Notes: generated by a model from the letters alone, not told the origin. A stretch of 64,000 nt of DNA from Nomia melanderi (GCF_051020985.1 NC_134999.1:10602001-10666000), one strand, 5' to 3'. Counted from the stretch's first letter, positions 1 through 13,446 are shown. Numbers and translations: made by a program.

Positions 1-3000
1 GCGAATTTCTCCGTTTAATGCCGGACCAAGCCCACGCTCGCAATAAAAGTTTACGACGCTTCGGTTGCGTTAAATATTTTCAGCGTGAAACGGTTCGTTA
101 TCGTTTACGCTTCGCCTCCTCTTTGAAACGCGGCGGCGGCCCCGCGTGCCGCGCTGTTTATTCTCATCGGTTATGGAGGGCCGCGAACTTTTCATCTAGA
201 ACGCCCGCTCCACCCGGCGGTCCCGAGAATCTGGACTGAATTCGACGAGTCGCTCCGCAGCTGCAGAGAAACGCGAACAAGATTTTGTGACGTGTTGATT
301 CGGATCCGATCGAGCGTGACCAAGAATTCTTTTAAACGTGGGTCTCCGATCCCAGAAAAGTACCTCGCTAAACGAGAATTTTAGATACCCCGAGATCTCG
401 CGTGTCAGACACGCACCTTCAAACAAAATTTCAGATAAACACGAGTTTCTAAAAGCTTAAAGCACACGTTCTGCGCAAAAACGCAATCCCCGGGCACGAT
501 CGTTAACGACTGACCACCAGTTTCGTTGCTCCAATCGTTCGGGCATTCTGTCTGCCTGCATCCGCGCCGCGCGCCGGCCAAACTACAGCGTCCCGCCGAA
601 CGAGAAAGGGGAAATCCCGTGAAACGTAACCCGTAATCGAGCCAATTTACACCTCTAGCAAATTACAGGCGTTCCGGGTATCGCATTCGATCGCTGCGGC
701 GGGACTCGCGCAACTGTTTGGCGCGCGCGACGTGTCATTAGATCGATCATATCGCGGTGACGGCCGGTAATCGTCGGAAAGAATGGTATTGCCTTGTTCG
801 GAATTGCAAATAAAAGCACCGCGTCTGATGGATTTCCTCCGTCTGTAGCACTGGGCTTACGGAGCGTGTTAATGTGTCACATATTGTATTTAACAGATAT
901 TATTTAGTAAACGTTAAGTTGATTTTGATTAATGATGAATTACGCGAATACGGAATCCTAGTTCTCCACTTTTAATGCTCCAGCTTCCAAGATCTAATTA
1001 GTATAAACATATTATAAACTATGCTTATAAACAGAATAACCCTAATAATAGTAATGTTACTCAGTTTGATTATGGTCACAGGTTTTTGGTCTCTACCAAC
1101 CACGTTCCTCTCGAGAACATAGAGACCTGACACTATCGATATTCACATATCCAAAGCATCATTCGCGGTTTATGAAAAATACTTGGAACGCTCTAAGATC
1201 CTGTCGTCGATCAAATTCATCGCGGGAACCAAAATTTATCAGTCGTCCGATCACGGGCGATTAACGGTGCAACGGAAGAACGGAAATCGGCGTGTGCCGA
1301 CGCGCCGCGTCGCGGTCCCGGCGAACAAGCCTAAGTATCGTGTAAGACTCATCTAGAGCCGTTCGAGAGCTGGACGTAACTAGAGGCTTACCTATACCTT
1401 AATGCCCTGTAATGCGATCAATGCACAGACACACGGGGACGGCAAAACGACCGCAGAGGTGAGACGTCAGTGCGGAGAGAGAAAGCCAGGGAGCGAGCAG
1501 GAGGGACACGGGAAACGCGGGAGATACACGGGGACAGGCGTCGATGTATGTGCCGCGCACTGATGAATCCGTGAGCCTCGAAAGGGTGTTACGCTACGGT
1601 TCTCCGGTTTCCGACGCGCTTAAGTGCGAGAGCACGTTAAAATCAATAGTTTGCGTGGACTGCTGGGATTTGGCAAGTGAGCGTTGCAACTCCTCGCTCA
1701 TATCGGTCTCCTTTTCCTAAATGTTCGGAGTTTGTCTTTGATTGCGGTGATCCAGGTAGGTGTCGGATACGAGTCCTGTTTTAGGTAGAGGAATAAGTTA
1801 TTAAGAGTCAGAGCGTATGTAAAGGGTTAATGAATCATTAGGTAAGTTTGTTATGAGTTGGAAGACTAGTAGAGTTTGTCGATGTGTTTGCGAGAGTTTG
1901 AAAATTTTTTTTTGGAAGATTTTGAATTATTAGGTATTAATAAAGAGGAGGAAGATACTGATGATTTCTTCCGAGTCAGAGTTCATTTAAAATGAGTTTA
2001 TGTTTGAAGCAGTTTGAGACGTTTTTTTTCCTGGAAGGGAACACGAGGGTTAGATTCACGAGTGTGGGAACGTCGCTACGCACTGAACGATTCGTTAAGA
2101 CTGTTCGAAATCCCATTGTAATCCGTAGAAAGCGCGCTTCTCTGATCGATTTCACTATTTGTATTTACAGGTTGGCTAAGGTAATTGGATTGCCTACGCG
2201 TGCTTCTATCCTGCACACGGCTGTTCTACATTCGAACCTGTCGGAAGCACTGACAAGTACCCGGAATTCGAAAATTCCCTGTGTCAACAACCTATCCAAT
2301 AATTCATCGACCACCTCCCTCCATTCGTTATTATTACCGCACTACCTCCTTCCAAACATTCATATCACAAGGGAAAGTTTAAAAATCCCTATTTTAATTA
2401 GACGAAATCCGTAATAAAAAGCGTCGATTCGACTCGTGGTTCCGCGAACCAGTCTCTGAACCGCGAATTTACATAACTGACCGTTCAGCACGATTGTCGG
2501 AGACATGATACTGCAGAAAATTTAATAAATATTATCAAAGTTTTCATTTCGATTGAGACTCGACGGGATTCGGCCAACGTATCGTATAAATTTGTGTTCG
2601 GTTATGCTTCCTGTTACCGAATTGCTCAATAGAAATCCGTGTTTGCATAATTCCCGGCCGGAGCTTATGCCATTTCCCCAATCTCGGGAAGTTCGATTAG
2701 TCGTACAGAATTGTCCGTTAGAATCGAATTACTCGCGGCACCGCGGACGGTCATTTGCAGCGCGTTAATCCCGCCTTCTTGTCGCAGTTTCTCCTCGATA
2801 ATCGGCGGCGGCCTCGGTATCGATCTCGATTCAGCCAGCATTTTCACTCGGTCCATGCCCGTTTCGGCGAGCCGCGGCCCGCCTCGATCCGCGACTTTCC
2901 ACGATGAATAATGCATGCCCTGCGGAAATCCATTCCCGCGTGCCCGGCCGTAATTGAGCTATTTGAAAAGTTGCCACTGAATTATCAACCGGTTCCGCAA

Positions 3001-6000
3001 CGCCAGTGGAATCCCTTTGATCGGCGATCGGCCACGTGTTTCCCCTTTGTTTCCCGCGGCTCGCGCGCTGCCAGCCTGCGCCGCAGTTCTTTTTTCCCTG
3101 AGAACGCGACCGGATCGCGTTTCTTTTTCCCTGCGCGCTTTCACTGGCCGCGGCGCAGCGTCGTGTTCCGCGTGGGTCGACGGCGAATCGTTTTCTGATC
3201 GCTTCCTTGCCCTTAACTTGTTCGCCGGGGAAGACGAGTTGGCTGGTTCTCCGAACTCGTCTATGGTCATCAAATGCTTCTGGTTTTTCTTATTTACTAA
3301 GAAGATCCTCCAATCTAAATTTGTATTTATACGCTTAATTATGTTTGCATGGGAGTCGGCGATTGGTTGACAGATTGGAAAAACAAATAAACTTGAAATA
3401 TTTCCGATAATGCAGCTTCGAAGAAGTAACACAGATCAATCAACAGAATAGCAAACAAAATCTTCGATGGTGCGTTTATAAAAGAAATCCCCTGAATTCT
3501 CCGTGATATCGCCGATAATCTCCTCGGCACTGCATCCCTCCTGCGAACAGCGTCACTGAAGCAACCCCTAGAAAAACCACCCTTAACCGTGCGTCAAACA
3601 AAGAAACGGATTCCGCGGCGCGAGCGTGCGATCGGGAAACACGAGGAAAAAAAAACCACAACGCATATTCCCCGCGAGCTCTTCCGAGGCTGCTCGATCA
3701 ACCCTCATCGAATCCTCTAGCCCAGCCCTTCGCGGCAGCCCCTTAAATTAACGATATTTCGCGTCATCGGGAAGACATTTCACCGTCAACGATCCGTTAA
3801 GACAGTTCACCGGTAATCATCACCTCCCACCCCAGCTTGGCCACGGGGAAGATTTCATAGGGAATCGCGGCGCGTACATTCGATGCCGCGCGTTTCAGGG
3901 GTGAATCGACGAGGCCGGCGGCGGGGGGCGAGGGTGGAAACAAAAAACGCGCGAGCGGGGTTCGTTGCATCGTGACGAGGGCCCCGGGAACCGGATTCAA
4001 GGGGTGATTATAAATCCTCGAGGATGACGCTGGGGTGGGCCGACACCGATAGTCGAACGTCAAAGGCAATCGGGGGCTGAAATTTTCATTCCGTCGGCCA
4101 TCGACGAGAGACAGAACCTCGCTCGATGAGCAACCTACGCGTTCTCCCATAATTATGGAGAAATTATACGGGACCTTTGACTACGCTTCTTTCCATTTTT
4201 CTCCTTTTTTCCTAAAGCTCGTGGGCGCGCGAGTACCCTTCGGTTTAAGGAGAAGTGGTGGGTCTCCTGGATCAGCTGGATCGCTGAAGATCTGCTTAAT
4301 AATCCTTGTTATGGATTAGAGAAAAGTATTCGAGGTTTAGTATTTAAATCCTGAGGTACTGAGACGTGTTCATTGAATTGAACGATGATCCATCCTTTGT
4401 TTAGGATTTACCGGAAGGTTTTCTAGTTTCGCTACGAACGTACAGTTAATCTGAACACTGAATATTGATGACGAAAGAATGTTATTGTATCGGCGGATCG
4501 AGTTCGGAATCGTTTCTGTAAGATTTGATAATATTAATGAAAGCAAGGTGGTTAATAATTTGCGCGTGGCGAGCCAAAATAAAGAAGAGTTAAGCGACAT
4601 CGACAAATGAATAATATTTGTCGATAGTAAATCTGAATATGATGAACTTTAGTGATTTCGTGGCAGCGAGCAATCGTTTCATTGCCGGCGATCAGATCTT
4701 TAATTAACGACAGTGAAACAAAATTAACGATATATTTAATACTGTTACGGCGTATTGTAACGAGAGCTACAGCGAACGGGTATAATGAAATTATTGTTGT
4801 TCCGGAAACAGCGCAACATGGGAGATATCGCAAGGTTTTCCCGGTGTTTGGCCACCGATTGTTATTTACGCGGTGAAATCCGAGCCGGTTTATCGATGTT
4901 GTTATATAAACGTCGACAAGGGGGGAGTGGTCGTGACAATTAATAAACCACGGGCCCCGTTAAAATCTGTTCGCGGACTGATTGATTCTTCGCGCACCTC
5001 GATTACGATCGTTCCAGCGTCGCCCGATGATAAATGACGCGGCGACGTGCCGTGGCCGACGGCTTTCACCCTTTTTCCTTCCTACTCGTGGAAACATTTC
5101 TTTTTAACTGGCACGACGAATCGACTCGCCACACTCGAGCGGCGCGGCGTCCCGTGACCGGACTCGCATTCTTAAAAACTTAACGAAATAATGTTTCATC
5201 AACGGTAGGGACGAAACGTCCCGGCTAGCTGATGGCTTCAATTTAATTTTCTGAAACGATTACACTGGTTTTTCAATTCCCTCCGCAATCTCCTTCAATC
5301 ATCTTTTCTACAGTGTTCAAGTAATCTATGTTTTATAATGGGAGCTCAATGTTCTATTTTTAAACATTGATTCTTCTTTGTTCCCTTCGGTGTCATTATA
5401 TTCTCAGTCTTCGAAACTCCAAATAATCAGATCTCCAATTCAATTAAAACATCTGATCTCACCAATCGCGTCGATTAAAATCCTACCACGCGATCACAGA
5501 TCCCACATTTCGATGAACGATTCAGCGGAACGAAGATCGTCGACGGAATTACCATCCCTAACAAGGAATCTAAATTCTCCTAGACCCGAGCGAAATAAAA
5601 AATCTATTAACGAGCATCAAAGGATCGCGCGGAGTTAATAAAAAAAAGGAAAAAGAAGGCGGAGTGGAAAGGAGGGAGAAGATACGAGGCCTCGGACGCC
5701 GGAAGTAAGCCCCCACCGTCACAAATGCACCCTTTATACGCCGGTTACGGGCTATAGCGGCGATATAAAATTCAAAGCCACCAAGTGGCACCCTCCACGC
5801 TAACGACAGCGCCGCCCCTGAGCATCAGTATGCTAATCCGATGATTGGCTATGTTCCAACCCCCCCTTCGCCCGTTCCCCGCTGCCCCTACCATTTTCCT
5901 TGTTCCTTCATGAGCTGCCCCTCTTCCGTCCTTCTCTCTCACTCACTCTGTCCCACGGCTCCATCTCCCGTTTCTCTGCGGCTTCCTGATGGGATCCGGC

Positions 6001-7521
6001 CACCCTTAACCGAAACCATAAGCCAAAACTAACCCTTATTCTAATTAGGCGGCGCCACGACGCGCCCCCCTGCTTTGCATATTTTCTCGATTAAACTCGC
6101 CCTTTCTTTATCCGGCCGGGGGCATGGGGCGTCGCTTCAATTTCCGCGGAATTTTCTCGGGCGCCCCGTTTTCTCGGCCCATTTATCCGATCCACCGGCT
6201 CGCCCACATTGCGTCGAATTCGCTGCCCCGGTAAATTCCGCGGCGATCCGCTGCGCCGCAGCACGACACGGAGAACCGACGTTATTCTTCCGCGGGGGCT
6301 GGGTTCCGGAAACTTAACTGTCGCGGTACAGCGCGGCGTTCCATTAAATTCACAAGGCGATCGCTGTTTCTTCTATTTTATCGCGTTTGCGCAGGGTCAC
6401 GCGATCCTCTCTTGAAACGCGAGATAGTATTTATCTAAGGGCGGGTTTTGTTGCGAAGAATAACGCGGAGAATACTTCTATCCTAGAATACTTGATATTT
6501 ATAGGGTCAAATTTCTTCATTCCTTTGATCTTCTTCTCAGATTCGTTTCATCTGCTTTTAAAAGATTCTAGGTTACACCGCGAAAAATATTTGATTGATC
6601 GTTGGAATTACGGGATCCGTCGATTTCACCCTCGATTGCAACCCTTTCGGCTCCCAGGTGTCCCGGCATGGTCGGTCACCGCACCTGAATGATCCTCTAA
6701 TGGGTCGCTTGCGGGTAGACAAATTGGCGGAGCTTACACGGGCTTTCACTTCGAAAGGCTGTAAGTGCGTGTAACGAGGATTAGCGACGTTAACGAGGGC
6801 GGCACGAGACCTATGCATAGCAACTTAACCTCGTCAGAATCCACTCGAGCCTCTGTCGCTGCCCCCCTCCCTTCCATCCATCCATCCTGCCGCCACCTCT
6901 CCCCCTTCGGCGACCAATGAAATTGAAATGGGTCTAGCCCGGATCCCGGCGGCGAACCCTCACTGACATAAGCTCATAAACCCACGATATTGAATACAAA
7001 TGGACGATACCGGCGCGGCCGCTGCGCTCGGGGTGCAAATGAGCCCCATGAAACCGACCCCCGATCCTGGGGGCTGACCCCGAGGTCGATGCGCCGACCT
7101 TAATAGCACGGGATCGAGGGGAGAAAGCCCGAAATCCGCCCCGATCAATTAGATCTACCTCGAAGACACGATCGTGAATTGGTTTTACTATGATAACGGC
7201 TGCTCTTTAAAGGGGTGGCTTTCTCTTTGGTCCTGGGAGCTTCGAATAAATCGTATTCTAGCTGTGGGAAGTGGATATTTCGTCAGTGTTTTGAATTTGC
7301 TTTGATATTTAGTACTGAATTTAAGGAAATTCAGAGACAGTTCATTTATTCGTTGTTCTTCTGGTGAATGTTTTTTTTAGAGACGGAAAAGTTGCCATAA
7401 AAACTGGCGGCGAGTTGTTTGCGAGTTTGTCAGAGGGTCTCTTTTTTGTACGAGCTTCCTTTATGGCACGTTCTCTTATTGATTTTTCGTACACGACGAA
7501 AATTTTGAAAGCGATACTTAC
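1..7521 (-). other. omb: Intron downstream of exon d (partial)
   Basis: No exon, RNA gene or mobile element could be supported here. GC-rich CpG-dense DNA (about 1-800, 2650-3200, 3800-4150, 5700-6400, 6840-7160) alternates with AT-rich DNA (about 880-1080, 1830-2400, 4280-4800, 5230-5500, 7220-7370). There is a purine-rich stretch at 5637-5692 and pyrimidine-rich stretches at 5850-5970 and 6862-6912. An open frame on the minus strand at 2959-3432 is basic and low in complexity. It could in principle be part of a C-terminal exon but shows no recognisable omb motif. Confidence 0.7.
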
Positions 7522-7598
7522 TTTTTCTCACGCTTGCCCGCCCCCGTGTCCCGGAACCCTTTCGCGAACGGGTTGTTGTCGATTTTCAGCTGAGTGAT
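7522..7598 (-). CDS. omb: omb T-box exon d (77 nt, end of T-box)
   Basis: This short exon is easy to miss because it is under 30 codons. On the minus strand the acceptor is CTTTCTGTTGCAG|ATC and the donor AA|GTAAGTA. The peptide is I-T-Q-L-K-I-D-N-N-P-F-A-K-G-F-R, then D-T-G-A-G-K-R-E-K, with two bases (AA) of a further Lys codon left over. It closes the T-box and matches fly omb exactly as far as I recall. The 77-nt length and the phase 0 to phase 2 pattern agree with the equivalent vertebrate exon. If the donor were not used, the frame would hit TAA at once, which supports the splice. It lies 1.7 kb downstream of exon c. The next exon was not found in the remaining 7.5 kb. Confidence 0.96.
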
Positions 7599-9298
7599 CT
7601 GCAACAGAAAGTCCGATGAGTACGATTAAGTGCACCGAATTGTAACCACTCCAGACCCGCCCCGGTTCGCTTTCGGATTTGTGTGGTCAATGCTGTACAT
7701 TGGAACGTGTATTACAGCATGAGTAAGTTGCGTCTCACGATTGGATTGTGGATGGTTGTGCAAAATGTAGGACAAAAATTCGTTTGGCTTATTAAAGACA
7801 TTGAATTCCAGATAAAGAAATAACTCCGTTACATTGATACATTTTGCAGTAGAACCAGTTATGGATGATCAAGTTTGTAGCAAACGCATGAAGTCCACAT
7901 TCCACTCGTATCGGATGAAAAATAAAGTGAAAGAAATGTGAAATGTATCGGAGGGTCAAATAATTTGTGATCGGCAATTTCGAATCGAGCAAAGGTTCCA
8001 CGGAGAGAATGCAACGCGGCGAATTTCGGGAAACGGAGAAAGCGTTTGCCGCCCGAAGAAGATCCACAGAAACGATATCCTTCTTCCGGTCATACCGGGA
8101 AGAAAGATAACAAGGGGGGACCGCACGACGAAAAATCCAGACAAGGGGCCCCTTTGGCGCGCGCGCAACATCAAAAATAATGCGTACTGGGAACCACGCT
8201 GGTTCCTCGAACACTTTCGGCCCATCAACCATCGGGGAGGGGATTTTAATTAACGCGGTACTGAAGTAAAAAGAAATCTTTCCGGGTCCTCGTTTCATCG
8301 TCAATTGTGGCTTTCCTTTTATCCTCTTTAAATTTTCTATTACCCGCTAATGTTCACTTTCAAAATGATTTTGATAATAAGGTGAGAATGATTTCTAGAA
8401 GCCAGTGTTTGTTCAATGATTTTATAGCAGACCCACGATCCCGCGAGTTTTCATAGAGTGTTCGCGACGTAAAATGACCCTTTTACGCAATAAGCGCGTT
8501 AATTATAACGTTCCCTTTAATTAATTCAGTTAATCTGAGAGGACGCCACGTTCCCGACTAAACTTCGATAATTAATGTGTTAGTAATGGCCCGACGATAA
8601 CTTTTTGGTGAAAGAACAGACAACGTTGTTGCGCTCCACACCTCTCTACGCAAATAACGGAGCTAAATATTAATTAACGGCGGTATACTCATAATTAGAT
8701 GGGGTACTATTTAACATGCTACATTTTAATACGCGGCGAACGTGAGAGCGCTAACGAGAAGCTATTACTCACGTCGTGAAACTTGTCGGATGAAAAAGTT
8801 AGTTGCCCTTGGTAATTTTTCTTCTCATTCAAGAAAAGATAACTATTTGTTAATCGCTAATATATGCCCGTTCTTTATCTCTTAACACCTCTGTGAGTTA
8901 ACGTTCCTGAGAGAATGCACAAACACAAAGGAAGATATTCTATTGTCAGGAGATGAGTGCATAAGATCGGAGTTTCGAATGTTCTTTGTCTTTCCGTGTT
9001 TTTAACAATCGTGTAAAATGACTCTAAAATCGTGTAAAGTGTCTCTAAAATCGTGTAAATGATTCTTCACAGTAAACGTATAATGATCAGTTAATAACAT
9101 AATCAAATCAGTAAAATATAACTTACCATTTGAAATAAATTAATAATTATCAATTCATCTCGTTACAAAATTACCATTTTCACTTGATATTAGGCTAGAA
9201 GTGACAAAAAGGCATTGTACTTAGCATCCTGTACGATTAATTATCCTAGAGAGTAGCGTAACCTTTGAACCGGAAGTAGAATGTAATAATTCACTTAC
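7599..9298 (-). other. omb: Intron between exons c and d (1.7 kb)
   Basis: This intron is bounded by GTAAGTG next to 9299 and by TTGCAG next to 7598. It is largely AT-rich from 8240 onward, with a short three-copy tandem repeat at 9007-9066. No other structure was recognised. Confidence 0.9.
9007..9066. repeat. Three-copy tandem repeat, about 20-21 bp unit
   Basis: Three successive units share the core AATCGTGTAAA followed by a TG-A/T-CTCTA-like tail, at about 9007-9026, 9027-9047 and 9048-9066. The last copy is the most diverged. It lies in the 1.7-kb intron, about 230 bp downstream of the exon c donor in transcript direction. Confidence 0.85.
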
Positions 9299-9445
9299 CT
9301 TTTCGTTCTGATAGGCAGTCACCGCGATGAATTCCGTTTCTTTGAAAACGTAACTCCTGAACGTCGAGTAGGCTAGCTGCGAGATATGGTTGGCCCTCGC
9401 CAGGTGAAACCTCGGCTGGTACTTGTGCATCGAGTTCAATATCGT
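9299..9445 (-). CDS. omb: omb T-box exon c (147 nt), divergent
   Basis: Exactly 49 codons, phase 0 at both ends. The acceptor is TTGTTCCAG|ACG and the donor AAG|GTAAGTG. The peptide begins T-I-L-N-S-M-H-K-Y-Q-P-R-F-H-L and ends F-K-E-T-E-F-I-A-V-T-A-Y-Q-N-E-K. Both ends are canonical, and the 147-nt length equals what I recall for vertebrate TBX2/3 exon 3. The middle is not canonical: Tbx2/3 proteins read L-V-R-A-N-D-I-L-K-L-P-Y-S-T-F-R-T, whereas this exon reads L-A-R-A-N-H-I-S-Q-L-A-Y-S-T-F-R-S. That is six substitutions (V to A, D to H, L to S, K to Q, P to A, T to S) in a region that is almost fixed across animals. There is no stop or frameshift and both splice sites are good, so the exon looks functional. 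Confidence 0.95.
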
Positions 9446-11216
9446 CTGGAACAATCAGGCGAGCATATATTGGGACAGACTGTTCCGGGGACAGAGCTCA
9501 TGCTCGCAATCTTTTTTCTTTTAGAACCGCGCCATTTCTAGGGGAAATCGACCGGCAGCTCGGTACGCAGTCTTACCGATTCCCGTGGGATTCCGCAACG
9601 CGACCATATTCGCAGAACTGCAGGAGACCCGTTCCAAAATATATTGTAGCAATTTCGAATATATTATTTTATAATTAGAGCGAAAATGAATAAGAAACTC
9701 ATAGTCCTTTAAGATTTTAATGTTGGCAACAGTGCATGTGAAGTATTCAGCAATTTTCTTAAACAATTTTTGGGTAATTTCTGTAGGTAAAGAAGACGAC
9801 GCAGAGTAGCCAATATTGCAGAATAAAGTGTCTAGTTTCTGCCTGTGTATGATATGCATTATAAATCCGCGATAATAAGCTGCTGTTTATTAATAAGTCG
9901 AAAGAAAGAGAAGCAAGCCAGAAGAATCGTGAATTTCGGCCAAAGTTCATCATGCTGGTGACATTCCATGAGTACAGTTGGAAAAGGTGATATAGCAAAA
10001 TGGCACAACCGTCGTTCAAGATGTGATTACACGCTCGAAAGTTTGTCTTTCAGTTCAATCTCGCACTAGACGATGACGATTGAGGTTCTCTTGAGGATCT
10101 TTCTTAAGTTACATTAGTTAAAATCGTGAAACGGTATTGTTTTCGTCGAAAAAAAACTTAAACACGGAGATGCAAAGCCTAAACGAGCAGAAGATTCGCG
10201 AAGCGTTTTTCTGGGAAACGTCCACACGTGAGCGCAATCTGAATTCTTTTTTCAACGAGGAACGCTTTGGGGCGCAATTCGAAGCGAATAAAACGATCGA
10301 TCCGCTTTTAGTCGTCTCGGACCAGGCGCAACGCGCGCGATGCAAATACATCGATGCAGTAGCAGCTAACAAGATTGCAGAGGACATTCCATTGCGGAAT
10401 GGACGCACCACTGCCGGCCACTCGATAAATCTACGCTCATCCGGCGAATCACTGTAATTACGTGGCGGAATTTTCGTAATACGCCAGTCAAAATCATCGT
10501 TTCATCGGTGATCGGTTGCGTAGCAATCTCTTCGTTGACATTCTTGATGCACTGGGTGGCGACTCCGTCACTCAACGGGGATGCCACCCGGCTTGCACGA
10601 CCCTGACTTTCATGTATATTCGCGAATTCAGCGTATACATTCTTGTCACTATTCGCAAAATGATAAATTTGTATACTCGATAATTTCAGACGCGATGAGA
10701 TTCAAAGTTGTCTATTTAGTTGGTGGAATAGATAGATGATATTCGATTGGATTATTGATACAACAGTGTAGAGATTGCGTATATAGAGAACTAACAAAAA
10801 ATTCTCTCCTACAAACTCAAGACCTACTAAATGCAATCGATTAAATCAAATTGTATAGTTTATTATGGATTCTACAGTAATCCAAAGAAAACAGAAGCCT
10901 CCAAGAACCTACATCATCTTTTTACGTGGAAACTGAGACACAGTGTGCAATTGTCGAAAAATAACTCATCATTCTTGGCAAACAGCTTGCTCGGGCCAGA
11001 CTAAACATGTCAGAAGACACGACCACAGTGTTGAAATATGTATTCCGCCACTGTCCCCGTTCGCCATGTTGGAGAGACGCGCGTTTGTCCCGGTCGAACA
11101 ACCTCCGATTAGGCTCCGGAGAAATACTAATTGCTCCGATCGGCGTTCGCACATATTTTCCACGGCGCCGGAGGCGTGTCGAGGCTGAAGGTCCAGAAGA
11201 CAGAAGATAGGATCCC

Positions 11217-11475
11217 AGAGGAGAGAGGAGAGAGGAGAGAGAAGAGAGAAGAGAAAAGAGAGAAGGAGAGAAAAGAGAAGAGAGAAGGAGAGAAGAGAGA
11301 AGAGAGGAGAAAGAAGAGAGAAGAAAGAAGAGAGAAGAGAGGAGAAAGAAGAGAGAAGAGAGGAGAGAGGAGAGAGGAGAGAGAAGAAAGAAGAGAGAAG
11401 AGACAAGAGAGGAGAGAGGAGAAAGAAGAGAGAAAGGAGAAGAGAGGAGAGAGAAGGAGAGAAGGAGAGAAGAGA
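11217..11475. repeat. GAGA/GAAGA purine low-complexity tract (about 260 bp)
   Basis: Almost uninterrupted GAGAGGAGAGA / GAAGAGAGAAG on the plus strand. It gives long charged open frames in three frames (E/K/R on plus; S/L on minus) that are artefacts. Multiple GAGAG motifs make it a possible GAGA-factor (Trl) site cluster. Being purine on the template strand, it is transcribed as a CU-rich run in the omb pre-mRNA. Confidence 0.95.
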
Positions 11476-12465
11476 CTTGGGGGTGGGGAGGTATTCGGCT
11501 TTGATAGGCTAATGACAAACGCCTAGATTGGCTGGCTTATCAGCCGAGCAGCGCTAATTATTTCCCCTTTGTACCGAGCCGCGCATAATGGCGACCGCCG
11601 CGGGCCAACGGTTCCTACCGTATGATCGCGATTTCCACGTACGACTGCCAGCTGCGTTGGTCTGCGTTTTATTTATTGCCGGATCGAGAGGGATCCCCAT
11701 CGGGGTCCACGCGGATTGGACACCGTTTCTCTCTTTGCTCTCGTCGTTATCGCGGCCCTCTTGCCGCACGGACCTTTGCCCTCTTTCTCTCTTTCTGCGC
11801 CTCCTCCTCCTCCGTTGAAGATCACTATTGCCAAAGAAGGAATGTATTTTCGAAGACTTAGCTTTTCGCGGATGTCAGCATGTTCTATGTTTTTTATGGA
11901 AACTTCTACTTTGTTTTCAAACTTCGGATAAAGCAGCGGTCGTAGACCGCCATGTCAGTCGAATTTGGCACGGATTTATTTGAGTACTGTACTGCAAACG
12001 ACGTGGTTCCTGGGATTTAAAAGAAGAACTTGGTGTTCAAAATGTGTTGGTACATATGAATACAAACGGAGCGGAAATAAAAATGGAGTAGTTACAACTC
12101 TTTGCTATTTTATAAGTCGGACGCTAAGACATATTAAATATTCTTCTACTGATATTAACTAAGAATAATCTACATAATATTAATAGGTTCCATCTTGGTT
12201 GATACCAATTTTTTTTACCAATATTCCAAATATATCCACTTAATAGTTCCATGTTTCCTCGACGACTCCAAAACACAAAAACCATTTCTAAAATTCAACT
12301 ACTCAAAATTCCCATGGAAAAGTGCTGCGACGATCAAAGTATTAAACCAAGACGAAGTGACCGACGAAGATCAAGAGAAAGACAAGGTAGACACCGAAAC
12401 GACTCGAGAGAGCAGGGTACATATCGTGCCGCGTGAATTGACCGGCCAGATAAGGTAGGAGGGGG

Positions 12466-12585
12466 CGGGCAGGAGCGGACGACGAGAGGGGGCATTGAGA
12501 CGGGAAGGGGGCAGAGGAGAGCGAAAGAGAGACGGAGAAAGAGAGTGAGGAGCAGGAGGAGAGGGAGTCGAGGAAAGTGAGAGAA
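12466..12585. repeat. G/A-rich low-complexity tract
   Basis: Degenerate purine-rich DNA on the plus strand with repeated GAGAG, GGGGGC and GGAGGAG words. No reading frame of interest. Confidence 0.8.
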
Positions 12586-13446
12586 TATCCTGGCCGACAC
12601 AGAAGCCGACGCTGCTAATGACTCTGTCCGCGGTAATCTGCGGGTGTTATCTGTCCTGGCTACCTGGGGCCCACCTACTTCGAATCACGAAGCTGCACAC
12701 GCTTCTACCTCGTTTCCCGGTCGATCGGCCGCCGCTCTGACGCGCGTCCTCCTCTTCGCCGAGGTCGGTCGGCAGGACCGAAACCGTGGCGAACGAAACG
12801 AAACGAAACGGCTCGCGGTGATATTGAAACGAGACGTGGCGATAGGAGGGCATGGGAGGGAGGGTGGGAATGGCTTTTCGAGTCCTCCCGGCCGGGTCGG
12901 CGTCTTGGATCCTCCGACGGAGGATTTCTTTCGCGTTACGACCGGAGGAATTCAACGAAGACCGCTGTGAGGTCTGGATCAGGTAATTGGCCGGCTTGCC
13001 TCGTGAACATCGAACCGAACGAGCAATCGAGCTCCGGCGCAACGGGCTCTCGACGAGCGGAGACCGCGAAATTTCAATCCCCGCGCGGGGAAAGCGGGCG
13101 AAATTTTTGCGCCCGTTGTTGTTTAACACCTTGCCGAGCAATTCGCAGCTGGACTTGCCAGGGTTTGGGACTGGTACCTTTAAACCGGTGATTTGAGAGG
13201 ATGCTAAGGAGAGGGACTTGAGTTTGTTGCGGTGTGTTTTAAGAAAACATTGAAGTGTAGCGGTAAATTCGTGTGAAATGAATGAAACTATGTATAAAGG
13301 TTTTATATCTTTGTATAAAAATGGATTGTAGAGGAACGCCTGAAAAAATGAGTCAGTTGAGGATATGAAAGTTTTGCTAAACGGTGCCCCGTGAAAATTC
13401 GTAGTTTTAATTCGTATCGACCGGAAGCTTGGAATTTAAACGCGTG

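Noticed and set aside
1859..1895. Resemblance to microRNA miR-7 (TGGAAGACTAGT, first 12 bases)
   Set aside because: The match ends after 12 bases, and no complementary arm giving a hairpin is present downstream or upstream.
1992..2414. 140-residue frame on the plus strand
   Set aside because: Longest non-repetitive plus-strand frame in the left intron, but it has no recognisable domain, an ordinary AT-rich composition and no splice or promoter context. Probably chance.
2959..3432. 157-residue basic frame on the minus strand as a possible downstream omb exon
   Set aside because: Right strand and position, but the sequence shows no Tbx2/3 C-terminal motif, and I could not find an acceptor giving the required phase with a Lys-Gln continuation.
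7519..7524. In-frame TAA directly after exon d as the end of the protein
   Set aside because: It lies inside a strong GTAAGTA donor, and omb/Tbx2/3 proteins continue for hundreds of residues after the T-box.
11131..11526. Long E/K/R-rich and S/L-rich frames over the GAGA tract
   Set aside because: Pure low-complexity DNA, open in several frames at once.
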